Positions 8,208-20,643 are shown, numbered from the stretch's first letter. The stretch is 64,000 nucleotides of DNA from JADGRB01 sp963835825 (GCA_963835825.1 CAWIGZ010000010.1:1-64000); one strand, 5' to 3'. Translations and numbers: made by a program. Notes: generated by a model from the sequence alone, not told the origin.

Positions 8208-10357
8208 TCAATCTCCAATCGCGTCCTCGCCGCTGGCCACCAGCGCGCGCATGGCCTCGGCGATGCTCCAGGCCTGGGCGATACAGCCGCGCGGGGTGTA
8301 AGGGGCCTCGGCGTCGAAGATCTCGCTGACGGTCCCGACGCAGGCCTCGGAGAGCTCCCCGGCGAGGCCGGCCAGAAACCGGCGCGCGCCGGCGCGATCG
8401 TCGGGAAAGGTCTTCAGCCAGGCGTCGACGAACGGTCCGATCAGCCAGCCCCAGACCGTGCCTTGGTGGTAGGCGGCGTCGCGCGCGCGAAGGTCACCGT
8501 CGTAGCGGGGCTTGTAGTCGGGGAGCCCGGGCGCGAGCGAGCGAAGGCCGAAGGGCGTCACCAGCTTCTCGCGCACCACGCCCACGCACCGCCTCCCAGC
8601 GCGCGCGCTCGAGGACCGGGTGGGGAAGTGAGATGGCCAGCAGCTGATTGGGGCGGAGGCTGGGATCGTCGCCGCCGGCGTGGGGGCCGTCCTGGGCGTC
8701 GACGACGTCGAACAGACAGTTGCCGGCGGCGTTCCAGAACCGGCGGTTGAAGCTCTGACGGAGGCGCGCGGCGCGGGCCGCGACCTCGCCGGCGCCGAGA
8801 TCGAGCTGGCGGGCGGGGCCGCAGGCGCCGCTCTCCTCCTCCTCGAGCCACCCGGCCAGCAGGACGAGGCGCGTTGTAAAAGAGCGCGTTGATCTCGACG
8901 GCCTTCCCGCGGCGCGGCGTCACCACCCAGTCGCCGACCTTGGCGTCCATCCAGGTCAGCTGATAGCCCTCGGCCCCCTGGCGCAAGAGACCGTCGCTGT
9001 CGTCGACGCCGATCCCGAACCGGGTGCCGGCGAAGTGCTTCTGGGCCACCTCCACCAGCTTGGGGAGCAAAAAGCGACGCGTCTCGCGCTCGCCGGTCGC
9101 CTCTTCGTAGCGATGGAGGGCGTGGAAGAACCAGAGGGTGGCGTCGGCCGTGTGATAGAGCCCCTCGGTCTTCGCCTCGGGGAAGAGATTGGGGATGAGG
9201 CCGTCGCGAATGTGGTGCGCGAACGTCTGCAGGACGTCACGCCCCTCGGTGGCCCGGCCGGTCAGCAAGGTCAGCCCTTCGAGGCTGATCATCGTGTCGC
9301 GCCCCCAGTCGGTGAACCAGTGGTATCCGGCGATGACGGTGCGGGCGTCGTCCCCTTCGGCCCGAAGGCGCGCCTCGTCGCGGGGCCGAACGTGCGGGCT
9401 GATGACGAACTGATCGGCGGCGAGGACCAGCTCGGCCCCCAGCCCCTGTCGCAGCCGCGGGTGGGCCTCGGCCAGGAGGCGCAGGCGGCGCTCGTCGTCG
9501 AGGCGCTCCGCCTCGGTCGCCTCGAGGGCATGGATGGTCTCCCAGCTCTCGGTCGAGGCGGTCAGCACCGCCTCCTGGCCGGCAGAGAGCTGCAGCTCGA
9601 AGATGCCGAGCGCGTGGAGTCTCCCGCGGGCGTCGTAACCGCGGGCCTGCTCGACCCGATAGTGCAGCGCCAGCTCGCGCGGCCGCGGCACGAAGGGGAC
9701 GTGACCGCGCACGGTGCGCGCGGTCAGGTGCAGCGGGGGCAACGTCCCGTCCGCGCGCGAGATCCGGACGCCGTTCTGTCCGGCGCCGATGGTGTAATCG
9801 GCGGCGGCGCTGCCCCGATCGACCTGGTCGTCATGGCCGCGAAAGTCGACGGCCGGTTCCAGCACCAGCGTCGCGGGCGCTGATCCCTCGAGCAACCGGT
9901 AGACGACGCGGGTGGTGTTCTCGTGGTGGGTGACCACGATTCGCTTCTCCAGCACCACGCCCGCCTGCTCGAATCGCCAGACGGGACGCCCGTTGTCGAG
10001 GAGAAACTCGACGAGCGCCTCGGGGAGCAACAGCGGTCCGTCGGCCGGTTCGAGCCCCCCCAGCGCCATGGCGGTGCCGTCGGCGAGGCGCAGGGTTTCG
10101 CCGAGCTGGTTCAGCATGGTGGTGCGGCCGGCGGGGGCGGGGAGGGCGGCCACCAGCAGGCTGTGGTAGCGGCGCGTGAGCACGCCGCCCAAGGTGCCGG
10201 AGGCGTAACCGCCGAGGCCGTTGGTGAGGAGCCACTCGCGGGTGAGCAGCGCCTCCGTGGCGTCGCCGCGCCGCCAGCCGACGCGCACCGGCCGGGCGAT
10301 CGGGCTGGCGGGCGCGGTCGGGGCTGCCGGCCCGTCGTGGCTGCCGGCGGTGCTCAC
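8208..10357 (-). CDS. Glycogen debranching enzyme (amylo-alpha-1,6-glucosidase type), frameshifted
   Basis: The product matches archaeal/bacterial type glycogen debranching enzymes. An N-terminal domain (WLLTNGLGGYASGTLGG, RRYHSLLVAAL) is followed by an (alpha/alpha)6 catalytic barrel with WFTDWGRDTMISLEGL (catalytic Asp), GLYHTADATLWFFHAL and the C-terminal YHQGTVWGWLIGPF. It hydrolyses alpha-1,6 branches of glycogen-derived dextrins in the cytosol. The frame breaks near 8870, after EINALFYNA, and recovers for the C-terminus (MGVVREKLVTPFGLRSLAPG onward), so a single gene with at least two indels is most likely. GTG 10357 overlaps the TreZ stop (GTGA), showing translational coupling. Confidence 0.85.
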
Positions 10358-12295
10358 GCGCGCGCCTCCGGGGCCAGGACCACGGCCGCATGTCCGGGGA
10401 GCCGAAATCCGTCGTCGGCCTCGACGGCCGCCGTCCCTCGACCGCCATAGCGGGGGTCCTCGCTGGACCAGAGCGTCCGCCAGCGGGCGCCGAGCGGCGG
10501 AGCCAGCAGCGGCTCGGGCGCGACGTCGAGGTGAAGGTCGGTCCCCAGGTTGACGAGCAGCAGCCGATCGCCGGCGGCGCACCGATAGCGGGCGAGCATC
10601 GCCTGGGCGCCCAGCACCGCCGTCGAGAGACGGGTGGCGTCCTGCGCGGCGAAGGCCGGGTCCTCGCGCCGCAGCCGCAGGAGGTCTCGGTGAAGGTCCC
10701 AGACGTGCCCCTGCCGCTCGCGCTCACTCCAGTCGAGCTTGCAGGCGGCGAAGGTCTCGGGGGTGGCGGGATCGGGGATCCGCTGCTGGACCTCCGGGTC
10801 GGCCAGCGACGGGAACTGGGCCAGGAACTGCCGCCGTCCCGTGGCCACGGCGCGCGCCAGCCGGTCGTCCTGGTCGGCGAAGTAGACGAACGGGCGTGTC
10901 GAACCGAACTCCTGTCCTTGAAAGAGCATCGGCGTCCCCGGCGCCAGCAGCAGGAGCGCGGTCATCGCGCGAAGCAGATCCGGCGCGGTCGAGCGTGGCG
11001 AGCCGCGCGCCGTGGGCGGAGTTCGCCACCTGATCGTGATTCTCGAGATAGAGCACGAAATGCTCGGCGGCGAGATCGAGGGCAGGCGTCCCGCGGCGCT
11101 TCTTCTGCCAGCTGTAGCGTTGCCCTTGATAGAGGAACCCCCACCGGAGCGCCGACAGCAGCTCCTGCGGTGTCCCGCGATAGTCGGTGTAATAGGCCTC
11201 GCTCTGCCCGGTGAGCGCGACCCGCGCCGTGTGGTGAAAGTCGTCGTTCCAAAGCGCGTCGAGTCCGTACCCGCGCTCCTGCGGCGGTCCGTCCGGCGAC
11301 CGCACCAGCCGGGTCTCCTGGGGCTCGTTCTCCGAGACGAGGTAGGTGCCCCGTCCCCGGGCGGCCGCGCGCACGCGGCGGCCGATCGCCGCCAGGATGT
11401 GATCGTCGGAGGCGTCGAACATCGCCTGGGTGGCGTCGAGGCGGAGACCGTCGAAATGAAACTCGTCGATCCAGTAGGCGGCGTTCTCGATGAAGAACTC
11501 CCGCGAAGGGGCGGCGTCGTCCCCGTCGAAGTTGATCGCGCCGCCCCACTCGTTCTGGTAGCGATCGGTGAAGTAGTCGGCCGAAAAGCGGGCCAGATGG
11601 TTTTCGTTCGGTCCGATGTGGTTGTAGACCACGTCCAGAATCACGCCGATGCCGACGGCGTGCGCAGCGGCGATGAAACGGCGGAGGTCGTCGGGGCGCC
11701 CGTAGCGGCGGTTGGGGGCCCACAGGTTGACGCCGTCGTATCCCCAGCCGAAACGCCCGGGGGCGTCGGCCAACGGCATGACCTCGATGAGCGTGACGCC
11801 CAGCTGATTCAGGGACTCCAGGCGTTCGGCCGCCGCGGCGTACGTCCCCTCGGCGGTGAAGGTCCCGACGTGCAGCTCGTAGATCACCTGGCCACGCGGG
11901 GAGACACCGCGCCAGTCGCCGTCGGTCCACTCGAACGCGCGCGGTTCGATCACCTCCGATGGCCCGCTCGGCCCCTCGGGTTGAAAGCGCGAAGCGGGGT
12001 CGGGATAGAGCTGGTCCTCGTCGTCCAGACGAAACCGGTAGCGTCCCCCGCTCTCCAGCCCGATCGCCGGACCGGAGAAGTATCCGTTGCCTTCGGGCGA
12101 AAGGGCGATCTCGGGCCGCGTCGTTCCGTCGATCACCACGGTGACCCGGCGGCGCCTGGGGGCCCAGACCCGCAGGTGGGCGTGTCCCGACTGCAGCTCG
12201 GCTCCGATGGGAAATCGCCGCTCATCGGCCTGCGTCCCCACGGGCTTCCCAGCAGCCAGCTCGGGCAACTCAGCATTGGTCGTCGACGACGGCAT
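10354..12295 (-). CDS. treZ: Malto-oligosyltrehalose trehalohydrolase, one frameshift
   Basis: This GH13 enzyme has an N-terminal CBM48-like beta domain (AHLRVWAPRRRRVTVVI), then a barrel with VIYELHVGTFT, DVVYNHIGP, the nucleophile Asp in FDGLRLDAT, the acid/base Glu in LVSENEP and the third Asp in LENHDQVAN. EVMPLADAPGRFGWGYDGVN is typical of TreZ. It releases trehalose from maltooligosyltrehalose made by TreY. The reading frame breaks near 10980, just after ARLATLDRA, where one extra base separates it from DLLRAMTALLLLAPGTPML. ATG 12295 is the start. No treY occurs in this window, so the partner must lie elsewhere. Confidence 0.9.
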
Positions 12296-12403
12296 GAGGG
12301 GACGCCTGAAAATAAGAACGGACCCGCGAAAGATAATCAGGGTTTTTCTGAGGGGAGGGCTGGACATCAACGATGAGTGGCCTAGCTTCGGCGCACGCCC
12401 GAA

Positions 12404-13770
12404 ATGCTGAAGCTCCTGGTGGTAGACGATGAGCCGGACATCTGCTCGCTGATCTCCGACGCCCTGGTGGACGAGGGGCATGAGGTCACCTGCGCCGCCG
12501 ACGGCTCGCTGGCGCTCGAGCTGGCCTGCGCGACGCCCTTCGATGTGGTCGTGGCGGACATGCGGCTCCCGGGGCTCGACGGGCTGGCGCTGTTTCGACG
12601 TCTGCGGGAGGAGTCGCCGGGCACGGACATGATTCTCATCACCGGGAACGCCGCGGTCGCCGACGCGGTGGCGGTCCTGAAAGAAGGGGCGTTCGACTAT
12701 TTGACCAAGCCGATCCGCATCGACGAGCTGGCCATCCAGCTGAACCGGATCGCCTCCTTTCGGGCCCTGCGCCGCGACGTCGTCGAGGCCCGCGCCGAGC
12801 TGAAGCGCGCGCCGGTCCTGGACCAGCTGATCGGGCACTCGCCGGAGATGCTCTCGGTCGTCAAGCGGATCGAGACCGTCGCCGACTGCGACGCCGCCGT
12901 CCTCATCCTGGGCGAGAGCGGAACGGGGAAGGAGCTGGTGGCGCGCGCCCTTCACGCGGGGAGCGACCGCCGGGACAAGGCGTTCGTGCCCGTCAACTGC
13001 GCGGCCTTTCCCGACACGCTGATCGAGGCCGAGCTGTTCGGACATGAACGGGGCGCCTTCACCGGGGCGACCCATCGGAGAGAAGGGCGCTTCAAGGCCG
13101 CGCACGGGGGGACTCTGTTCCTGGACGAGGTCGCCGAGCTCTCGACCGCCGCGCAGGCGAAGCTGCTCCGGGTGCTGCAGGAAGGGACCGTCGAGCCGCT
13201 GGGGAGCAACACCTCGATCCAGGTCGACGTGCGCATCATTTCGGCGACCCACCAGAACCTCAAGACGCGCGTCGCTCAGGGACAGTTCCGCGAAGATCTC
13301 TACTACCGGATCAACACCATCGATTCTGTCGATCCCGCCCCTGCGCGCGCGCTCGGGCGATCTCGCCGTCCTGGCGCGCCTCTTCATCCGGCGCTTCTCG
13401 GACGGGCGACCGTCCGTGCCGGAGATGACCTGGCAGGCCTGGAACGCGGTGTCGTCGTACGGCTTCCCCGGCAACGTCCGCGAGCTCATGCATGCGATGG
13501 AGCACGCGGTGCTGCTCTCGCGCGGCGGGACCATCGAGCTCGAGCACCTCCCCGTTTCCATTCGCGGCAGCCGGACGCCGGAGGTGGACACACATGGCCC
13601 GCAGATGGCGCCGCTCGGCGTCGCGCTGAAAGAATTCGAACGCGACTACCTCCTCCGGGTGGTGTCGCAGTTCGGCGGCAAGAGGATTCAAATCGCCGAG
13701 TCGCTGGGGATCTCGCGGAAGAACCTCTGGGAGAAGCTCCGGACGCATGGCATCGACCAGACGGACGCGC

Positions 13771-13793
<23 letters not shown>
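12404..13793 (+). CDS. Sigma-54-dependent response regulator (NtrC/AtoC type), one frameshift
   Basis: A receiver domain (residues 1-120) carries DD at 8-9 and phospho-acceptor D52. The AAA+ domain has Walker A GESGTGKE, the sigma-54 contact loop GAFTGA, and GGTLFLDEV (Walker B). A Fis-type helix-turn-helix (RIQIAESLGISRKNLWEKL) ends the protein. The frame breaks near 13326 (INTID then LSIPPLRARSGDL), most simply one extra base. It activates sigma-54 promoters upon phosphorylation by an unlinked histidine kinase. It is divergent from treZ (108 bp) and its 3' end overlaps the kinase gene by 23 bp. It may control the glycogen/trehalose genes, but that is inference from position only. Confidence 0.92.
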
Positions 13794-15297
<1,504 letters not shown>

Positions 15298-15309
15298 GCC
15301 TCGGACCAC

Positions 15310-15527
15310 GCCCGCTCAGAACCGTCGCTGGCCCTCCACGACGCGACCGACCTGCCGGATCTGGCCGGCCGACCGGGTGATGAGCGCCGGAAACAGTTGC
15401 AGCAACGCCATCCAGAGAAGGTAGGCTCGGTCTCGGCGATAGATAGGGCAACGTCTGATCTCCGCACCAGATCCCGTCGGGGCGGCGTTCTTGTCGACGT
15501 AGGGACGAGGCTTAGGTTGCTGCTTCG
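15310..15527. other. Divergent intergenic region between kinase and glgX-malQ
   Basis: This 218-bp region separates two divergent genes and should hold promoters for both. I see no clear sigma-70 or sigma-54 motif and no strong hairpin. Confidence 0.4.
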
Positions 15528-18500
15528 GTGAGACAGACGAGGCCTGGAAAACCCTATCCGCTGGGCGCCACCTTCGACGGGCGCGGGGTGAACTTCGCCG
15601 TCTTCTCCCGCGTGGCGACGCGGGTCGAGGTCTGCCTCTACGATCCGGCCGATCCGCAGCGGGAGATTGACCGCTGCAACCTCCCCGAGGTTTCGGAGGA
15701 CGTCTGGCACGGCTACATCGACGACCTTCGGCCGGGGACGTTCTACGGCCTGCGCGTTCACGGTCCCTACGACCCGACCCAGGGACACCGCTGCAACCCC
15801 AACAAGCTCCTCGTCGATCCTTACGCCAAGGCGGTGTGGGGGGAGATCGACTGGAAGCAACCGGTCACCGGCTACTCGCCCGAACACGAGGAGGGCGATC
15901 TCTCCTTCGATACGGCCGACAGCGCCGCGGGCGTGCCGAAGGGGGTGATCGTCGATGCCGCGTTCGACTGGGGCGACGACCGCCCGCCCGAGACGCCGTG
16001 GCGGCGCACCATCGTTTACGAGACGCACGTGCGAGGGTTCACCAAGCTGCACCCCGACGTTCCGGAAGAGCTGCGCGGCTCTTACGCCGGGCTGGCCCAT
16101 CCGGCGGCCATCAAGCACCTCACCGAGCTGGGCGTGACGGCGGTCGAGCTGTTGCCGGTGCACGAGTTCGCGGACGACGGCTTCCTCGAGGAGAAGTCGC
16201 TGCGGAACTACTGGGGGTACAGCACGCTCAACTACTTTTCACCCGAGCAGCGCTACGCCAGCGACCGGCGCCCGGGGGCGCAGGTCGGCGAGTTCAAGGC
16301 CATGGTGAAGGCGCTGCACGCGGCCGGCCTCGAGGTGATCCTCGACGTGGTCTACAACCACACCTGCGAAGGAAATCACCAGGGGCCCACGGTGAGCTTC
16401 CGGGGGATCGACAACGCCACCTACTACTGGCTGATGCCGGACCCGCGCTACTACCTCGACTTCAGCGGCACCGGCAACAGCCTGAACGCCTCCGATCCGC
16501 AGGTGGCGCGGCTCATCGCCGACTCGCTTCGCTACTGGGTGAGCGAGATGCACGTGGACGGCTTTCGCTTCGATCTCGCCAGCACACTGGGCCGCGTGCG
16601 CCGCGGCGAGTTCAGCCGCCAGGCGCCCATGTTCCAGATCTTCAGGCAGGACCCGGTGCTCTCGCGCGCGAAGTTGATCGCCGAGCCCTGGGACACCGGC
16701 CTCGGCGGGTACCAGGTCGGAAACTTTCCCGCCCCGTTTCGCGAATGGAACGGCAAGTTTCGCGACGCCCTCCGGCGGTACTGGAAGGGGGACGAAAACC
16801 TGGCCTCCGAGGTCGGCTATCGCCTGACCGGGTCAGCCGATCTGTTCTGGGGCGAGCGCGGGCGGCCGCAGTCCAGCATCAACTTCATCACCGCGCACGA
16901 TGGGTTCACCTTGCACGATCTGGTCACCTACGGGTCGAAGCACAACGAGGCCAACGGCGAGAACAATCAGGACGGCTCGGACGACAATCAGTCGTGGAAC
17001 CACGGCGTCGAGGGGGAGACCGATGACCCGGAGATCCAGGCGCTCCGCGATCGGCAAGAGCGCAACATGCTGGCGACGCTGTTCCTGTCGCAGGGGGTGC
17101 CCATGCTCCTCGGCGGCGACGAGATGGGGCGCACCCAGCGCGGCAACAACAACGCCTATTGCCAGGACAACGAGCTGTCCTGGTTCGACTGGAAGCTCGA
17201 CGACCGCCGGCGCGCGCTGCTGGAATTCACACGCCGCCTGATCGCCCTGAGGCAGCGGCATCCCGCGCTGCAGAACACCCGGTTCCTGGTCGGCGATCTG
17301 ATGTGGGACTCGCAGTTCAAGGACCTGGCCTGGCTGCGCCCCGACGGGACGGAGATGGATCCCGAGGACTGGCAGAAGCCCTGGATCGCTTCGCTGGGAC
17401 TGATGCTGGGCGGCGACGCCATCCGGATGACCGACGAGGCCGGGGAGCGGATCGTGGGCGACGGGCTTCTCATCTTGATGAACGCGCACCACGAGCCGAT
17501 CACCTTCCAGTTTCCCGCGGAGGAAGGGCCGGGCTGGCTGTTCGAAGTGGACACCGCGGAGCCGCAGAAACCGGCCGGCGCCGCCTGCAGCGGCGAATAT
17601 CGGGTCGCCCCGCGCGCGCTGGCTCTGTTTCGGCAGCCGCTGGCGCAGGAGGTCGCGCGTGACGCCGCCGCCGCGCCGGCGCGCGTCGCCCGCCGCGAGA
17701 TGCAGCAGCGCCGCCGCCGCGCCGGCGTGGTGATTCCGCTGTTCTCGATTCGCTCGCCCTCCCAGTGGGGGCTGGGCGAGATCGCCGACCTTCCGAGGTT
17801 CGCCGACTGGGCCAGCCAGGCCGGCTTCTCGGTGTTGCAGCTGCTGCCCGTCAACGAGGTCTCTGCCCTGGACGCCAGCCCCTACACCGCGCTGTCGGCG
17901 TTCGCGCTCGATCCCGTCTATTTGTCGCTGGAGGGATGCGAGGACTTCCGGGTGGCCGGCGGGCGCGAGGCCCTGTCGGCGGGCGCGCGCCGCAAGCTGG
18001 CCGAGCTGGCTGCGGCCCCCCTCGTCGACTGGACGGCTGCGCGGGCGCTCAAGAACGAGGGCATCACGCTCGCCTTTCGCCGCTTCCTGCGGGACGAGTG
18101 GACGCGCGACACGGCCCGGGCGCGGGAGCTCATCGCCTACATGACGGTGAACCGCCACTGGCTGGACGACTACGCGCTGTTCAGCGTCTGGCATTCCCAG
18201 TTTGGCAGGGCCTGGTTCGATTGGCCGAGCGGGCCGCGCGATCGGGACCCCCACGCGCTCAACGGAGCGCGCCACGAGCACCCGGACGCCATCCTGCGGA
18301 CGAAATGGGTGCAGTGGCAGCTCGAGCTTCAGTGGCGCAACGCGCGCCGGGCCGCCAGCGCCTTCGGCGTCGAGCTGATGGGCGACCTGCCGTTCGTGGT
18401 GGGCGTCGATTCGGCGGACGTCTGGGCGAACGGACGCCTGTTTCGCATGGACCAACACGTCGGCACGCCGCCCGACGAGCCATCGGAGACGGGGCAGGAC

Positions 18501-19253
18501 TGGGGGCTGCCGGCTTATGACTGGGAGGCGCTCAAGGACGACGACTTCTCCTGGATCAAGGCGCGGGCGATGCGCGCCGGCCAGCTCTACAGCATCTATC
18601 GCGTCGACCACGCGCTCGGTTTTTATCGGACCTACTTTCGTTCGACCGACGGCAAGCAGTGCGGCTTCACCCCGGCCGACGAGCGCGCCCAGATCGCCCT
18701 GGGCGAGCGGATCATGCGGATCATGAGCCGCTGGGGCGAGGTGGTGGCGGAGGATCTGGGCGTTGTGCCGCCGTTCTTGCGACCGTCGCTGGACAAGATC
18801 GGCGTGCCCGGATATCGCGTGCTGCGCTGGGAACAGGAGGAGGAGCGGTTTCGCGATCCCTCCAGCTGGCCCGCGCACTCGGTGGCCACCAACGCCACGC
18901 ACGACACCGAGACCACCGCCGACTGGTACGACGCCTTGACGCCCGAGGAGCGAGACAAGTTGAAACGCGTCCCGGGGCTCGGCGACCTCGACGTCACGGC
19001 GCCGTTCACGCAGAAGACGGCCGACCTCATCCTCCGCGTGCTCTACCGCTCGCCGTCGACGCTGGCGTTGACCCTGTTTCAAGACGCCCTCGGCACCCGC
19101 GAGCGGATCAACACGCCGGGGACGGTGGGGGGAGCCAACTGGCGCTTCCGCGCCGCCAAGACGGCGGAGGAGTTGCTGGCCGATCGCGCGACCACCGAGC
19201 GGCTCGCCGCGCTGGCCAAGGAGACCGGCCGCGCACCCGCGAAGCGCTCGTAG
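15528..19253 (+). CDS. Fused GlgX-type debranching enzyme and 4-alpha-glucanotransferase (MalQ)
   Basis: One uninterrupted 1241-residue frame holds two enzymes. Residues 1-700 are a GlgX/TreX-type isoamylase (GH13) with a CBM48 N-domain, DVVYNHT, the nucleophile in VDGFRFDLAS, the acid/base Glu in LIAEPWDTG, and TAHDGFTLHD. After a short Arg/Gln-rich linker, residues from about 715 are a GH77 amylomaltase: GVVIPLFSIRSPSQWGLGEI, SPYTALSAFA, YRVDHALGF (nucleophile), VVAEDLGVVPP (acid/base) and ATHDTETT. Together they would debranch limit dextrins and disproportionate the released maltooligosaccharides. GTG 15528 is the likely start. The fusion is genuine here, because no indel is needed to connect the parts. 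Confidence 0.92.
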   Translation: MRQTRPGKPYPLGATFDGRGVNFAVFSRVATRVEVCLYDPADPQREIDRCNLPEVSEDVWHGYIDDLRPGTFYGLRVHGPYDPTQGHRCNPNKLLVDPYAKAVWGEIDWKQPVTGYSPEHEEGDLSFDTADSAAGVPKGVIVDAAFDWGDDRPPETPWRRTIVYETHVRGFTKLHPDVPEELRGSYAGLAHPAAIKHLTELGVTAVELLPVHEFADDGFLEEKSLRNYWGYSTLNYFSPEQRYASDRRPGAQVGEFKAMVKALHAAGLEVILDVVYNHTCEGNHQGPTVSFRGIDNATYYWLMPDPRYYLDFSGTGNSLNASDPQVARLIADSLRYWVSEMHVDGFRFDLASTLGRVRRGEFSRQAPMFQIFRQDPVLSRAKLIAEPWDTGLGGYQVGNFPAPFREWNGKFRDALRRYWKGDENLASEVGYRLTGSADLFWGERGRPQSSINFITAHDGFTLHDLVTYGSKHNEANGENNQDGSDDNQSWNHGVEGETDDPEIQALRDRQERNMLATLFLSQGVPMLLGGDEMGRTQRGNNNAYCQDNELSWFDWKLDDRRRALLEFTRRLIALRQRHPALQNTRFLVGDLMWDSQFKDLAWLRPDGTEMDPEDWQKPWIASLGLMLGGDAIRMTDEAGERIVGDGLLILMNAHHEPITFQFPAEEGPGWLFEVDTAEPQKPAGAACSGEYRVAPRALALFRQPLAQEVARDAAAAPARVARREMQQRRRRAGVVIPLFSIRSPSQWGLGEIADLPRFADWASQAGFSVLQLLPVNEVSALDASPYTALSAFALDPVYLSLEGCEDFRVAGGREALSAGARRKLAELAAAPLVDWTAARALKNEGITLAFRRFLRDEWTRDTARARELIAYMTVNRHWLDDYALFSVWHSQFGRAWFDWPSGPRDRDPHALNGARHEHPDAILRTKWVQWQLELQWRNARRAASAFGVELMGDLPFVVGVDSADVWANGRLFRMDQHVGTPPDEPSETGQDWGLPAYDWEALKDDDFSWIKARAMRAGQLYSIYRVDHALGFYRTYFRSTDGKQCGFTPADERAQIALGERIMRIMSRWGEVVAEDLGVVPPFLRPSLDKIGVPGYRVLRWEQEEERFRDPSSWPAHSVATNATHDTETTADWYDALTPEERDKLKRVPGLGDLDVTAPFTQKTADLILRVLYRSPSTLALTLFQDALGTRERINTPGTVGGANWRFRAAKTAEELLADRATTERLAALAKETGRAPAKRS

Positions 19254-19340
19254 TCGCCCGGGCGTCAGTCGCCTCGGTCCCTCGTCTTGGCTTGGCTGAT
19301 GTCGGAACTATCTTCGGCCTGAGGCTCGGGTTTGCGGACG

Positions 19341-19796
19341 ATGATCCGGATTGCGTTCGTGGTGTCGTTGGGGTGTGTCGCTGTCCTGGCTCGCGCCGCC
19401 TTGCGCTCGGGCGCCGGCCCGCGGGGACCGCTCTCCCTGGGCGCGGGCGTCACCTTGTCGATCGCCCAGGTCAAACGGGCGGGGACAACCTCCGACGTCG
19501 TCCCCCTGCCGGTCACGTTGACCAATCACGGGTCCGGCACGATTCGGGTGAGGTACCGCGATTTCTCGCTGACCGACGGCGCCGGCCAGCGCTCGCTGGC
19601 GCTTCTGCCCTCGGAGCTCCGCTTCGAAAGGGTCTCTGCGCCTCTCCTCCCCGAGGGGGCCATTGCCAGCGGGCAGAGCCGCTCGGGGAGTCTCTACTTC
19701 CGTCTCCCCTCGGCGTTCCTTCGACCCGTTCGGCTGCGGGTCGACCTCGAATCGCCAGACGGGACGGTCATTGCGCAGGCGGTCGTCCCGTTGTGA
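19341..19796 (+). CDS. Small secreted protein, unknown function
   Basis: A 151-residue protein with an N-terminal hydrophobic segment (MIRIAFVVSLGCVAVLARAA), probably a signal peptide. The remainder looks like a single Ig-like beta sandwich (PLPVTLTNHGSGTIRVRYRD, SGSLYFRLPS, LRVDLESPDG). ATG 19341 gives the better signal peptide; a TTG three codons earlier is possible. I do not recognise a family. No cysteine pair suggests a lipoprotein, although a Cys occurs within the signal. Confidence 0.55.
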   Translation: MIRIAFVVSLGCVAVLARAALRSGAGPRGPLSLGAGVTLSIAQVKRAGTTSDVVPLPVTLTNHGSGTIRVRYRDFSLTDGAGQRSLALLPSELRFERVSAPLLPEGAIASGQSRSGSLYFRLPSAFLRPVRLRVDLESPDGTVIAQAVVPL

Positions 19797-19910
19797 ATCG
19801 GCCAATGACCTAGCCAAATGCCCGGTCGTGCCTACGTTGTTTTCGTAGCCCTCAAGCACAGACGCGGCGCTCGGCTGAAGGGATGGCGGAGCCCGCCGGA
19901 AAGGATGCAC

Positions 19911-20060
19911 ATGTTGTTTTGGCTGGGAATCATCTTGCTCATTGCCTGGATCGCCGGATTCGGCATCTTCCACGTCGCGTCGGCGGCCATCCACGTCCTC
20001 ATCGTGCTGGCGCTCATCAGCATCGTCGTGCACTTCGTTCGCGGAAGGAGCACGGTCTGA
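19911..20060 (+). CDS. Small membrane protein, lmo0937-type
   Basis: A 49-residue protein starting MLFWLGIILLIAWIAGFG with two hydrophobic helices and a short basic tail (HFVRGRSTV). Length and sequence match the small stress-associated lmo0937-like membrane proteins common in Proteobacteria and Firmicutes; their function is unknown. The GGAAAGG site suits ATG 19911 better than ATG 19905. Its stop lies one base before the hemerythrin start, so the two are coupled. Confidence 0.75.
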   Translation: MLFWLGIILLIAWIAGFGIFHVASAAIHVLIVLALISIVVHFVRGRSTV

Positions 20061-20061
20061 C

Positions 20062-20565
20062 ATGGGGGAGAACGTCGAGACGAACGCCCTCGATATGCTC
20101 GAAGGCCAGCATCGCGAGGTCGAGGAGCTGTTCGCGAAGCTCGAAAGGGCCGGCCGGGGTGAGCGCAAACAGAAGCTCTTCACCCAGATCGCCGACAAGC
20201 TCGCCGTCCACGCCGCGATCGAGGAGACGGCGTTCTATCCGGCCGTGAAGGCCGAGCGCACCGAGGACATCCTGCTCGAGTCGCTGGAGGAGCACCTGGG
20301 GATCAAACGCGTCCTGTCCGATCTCATCGATCTGGACGCGGACGACGAGACGTTCGACGCCAAGGCCAAGGTCCTCCAGGAGCAGGTCGAACACCACGTC
20401 GAGGAAGAGGAGGGCGATCTGTTCCCCAAGGTGAAGAAGATCTTCGACGAAGAGACCTTGGTGGCGATCGCCCAACAGATGGCCGAGCTGCAAGAGGAGC
20501 TGCTGGCGAAGGGGAACCCGCGCCTGGCGGTTCCGGCCCAGACCGACGAGGCCGCGCCGCTCTGA
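20062..20565 (+). CDS. Hemerythrin-domain (HHE cation-binding) protein
   Basis: A 167-residue four-helix bundle with the repeated metal ligands expected of bacterial hemerythrin-like proteins: EGQHREVEELF, VHAAIEETAFYP, EEHLGIKRVL and VEHHVEEEEGDLFP. Such proteins bind a diiron centre and respond to oxygen, nitric oxide or iron. The C-terminus is a short Ala/Pro tail. It shares a transcription unit with the small membrane protein before it and is followed by a strong terminator. A stress or oxygen-related role is inferred from the family. Confidence 0.9.
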   Translation: MGENVETNALDMLEGQHREVEELFAKLERAGRGERKQKLFTQIADKLAVHAAIEETAFYPAVKAERTEDILLESLEEHLGIKRVLSDLIDLDADDETFDAKAKVLQEQVEHHVEEEEGDLFPKVKKIFDEETLVAIAQQMAELQEELLAKGNPRLAVPAQTDEAAPL

Positions 20566-20592
20566 GCGTCGTCCTCGACTGAGGATTGGCGT

Positions 20593-20643
20593 AACGGTGG
20601 TCTGGAACGGCGGGGGTTGCCGTTCAGACCACCGTTGTTTTTG
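20593..20643. terminator. Strong intrinsic terminator
   Basis: An almost perfect stem (AACGGTGGTCTGGAACGGC against GCCGTTCAGACCACCGTT) encloses a G-rich loop and is followed by a run of T on the plus strand. It ends the hemerythrin transcript and could also serve the converging barrel gene at 20697. Confidence 0.9.
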
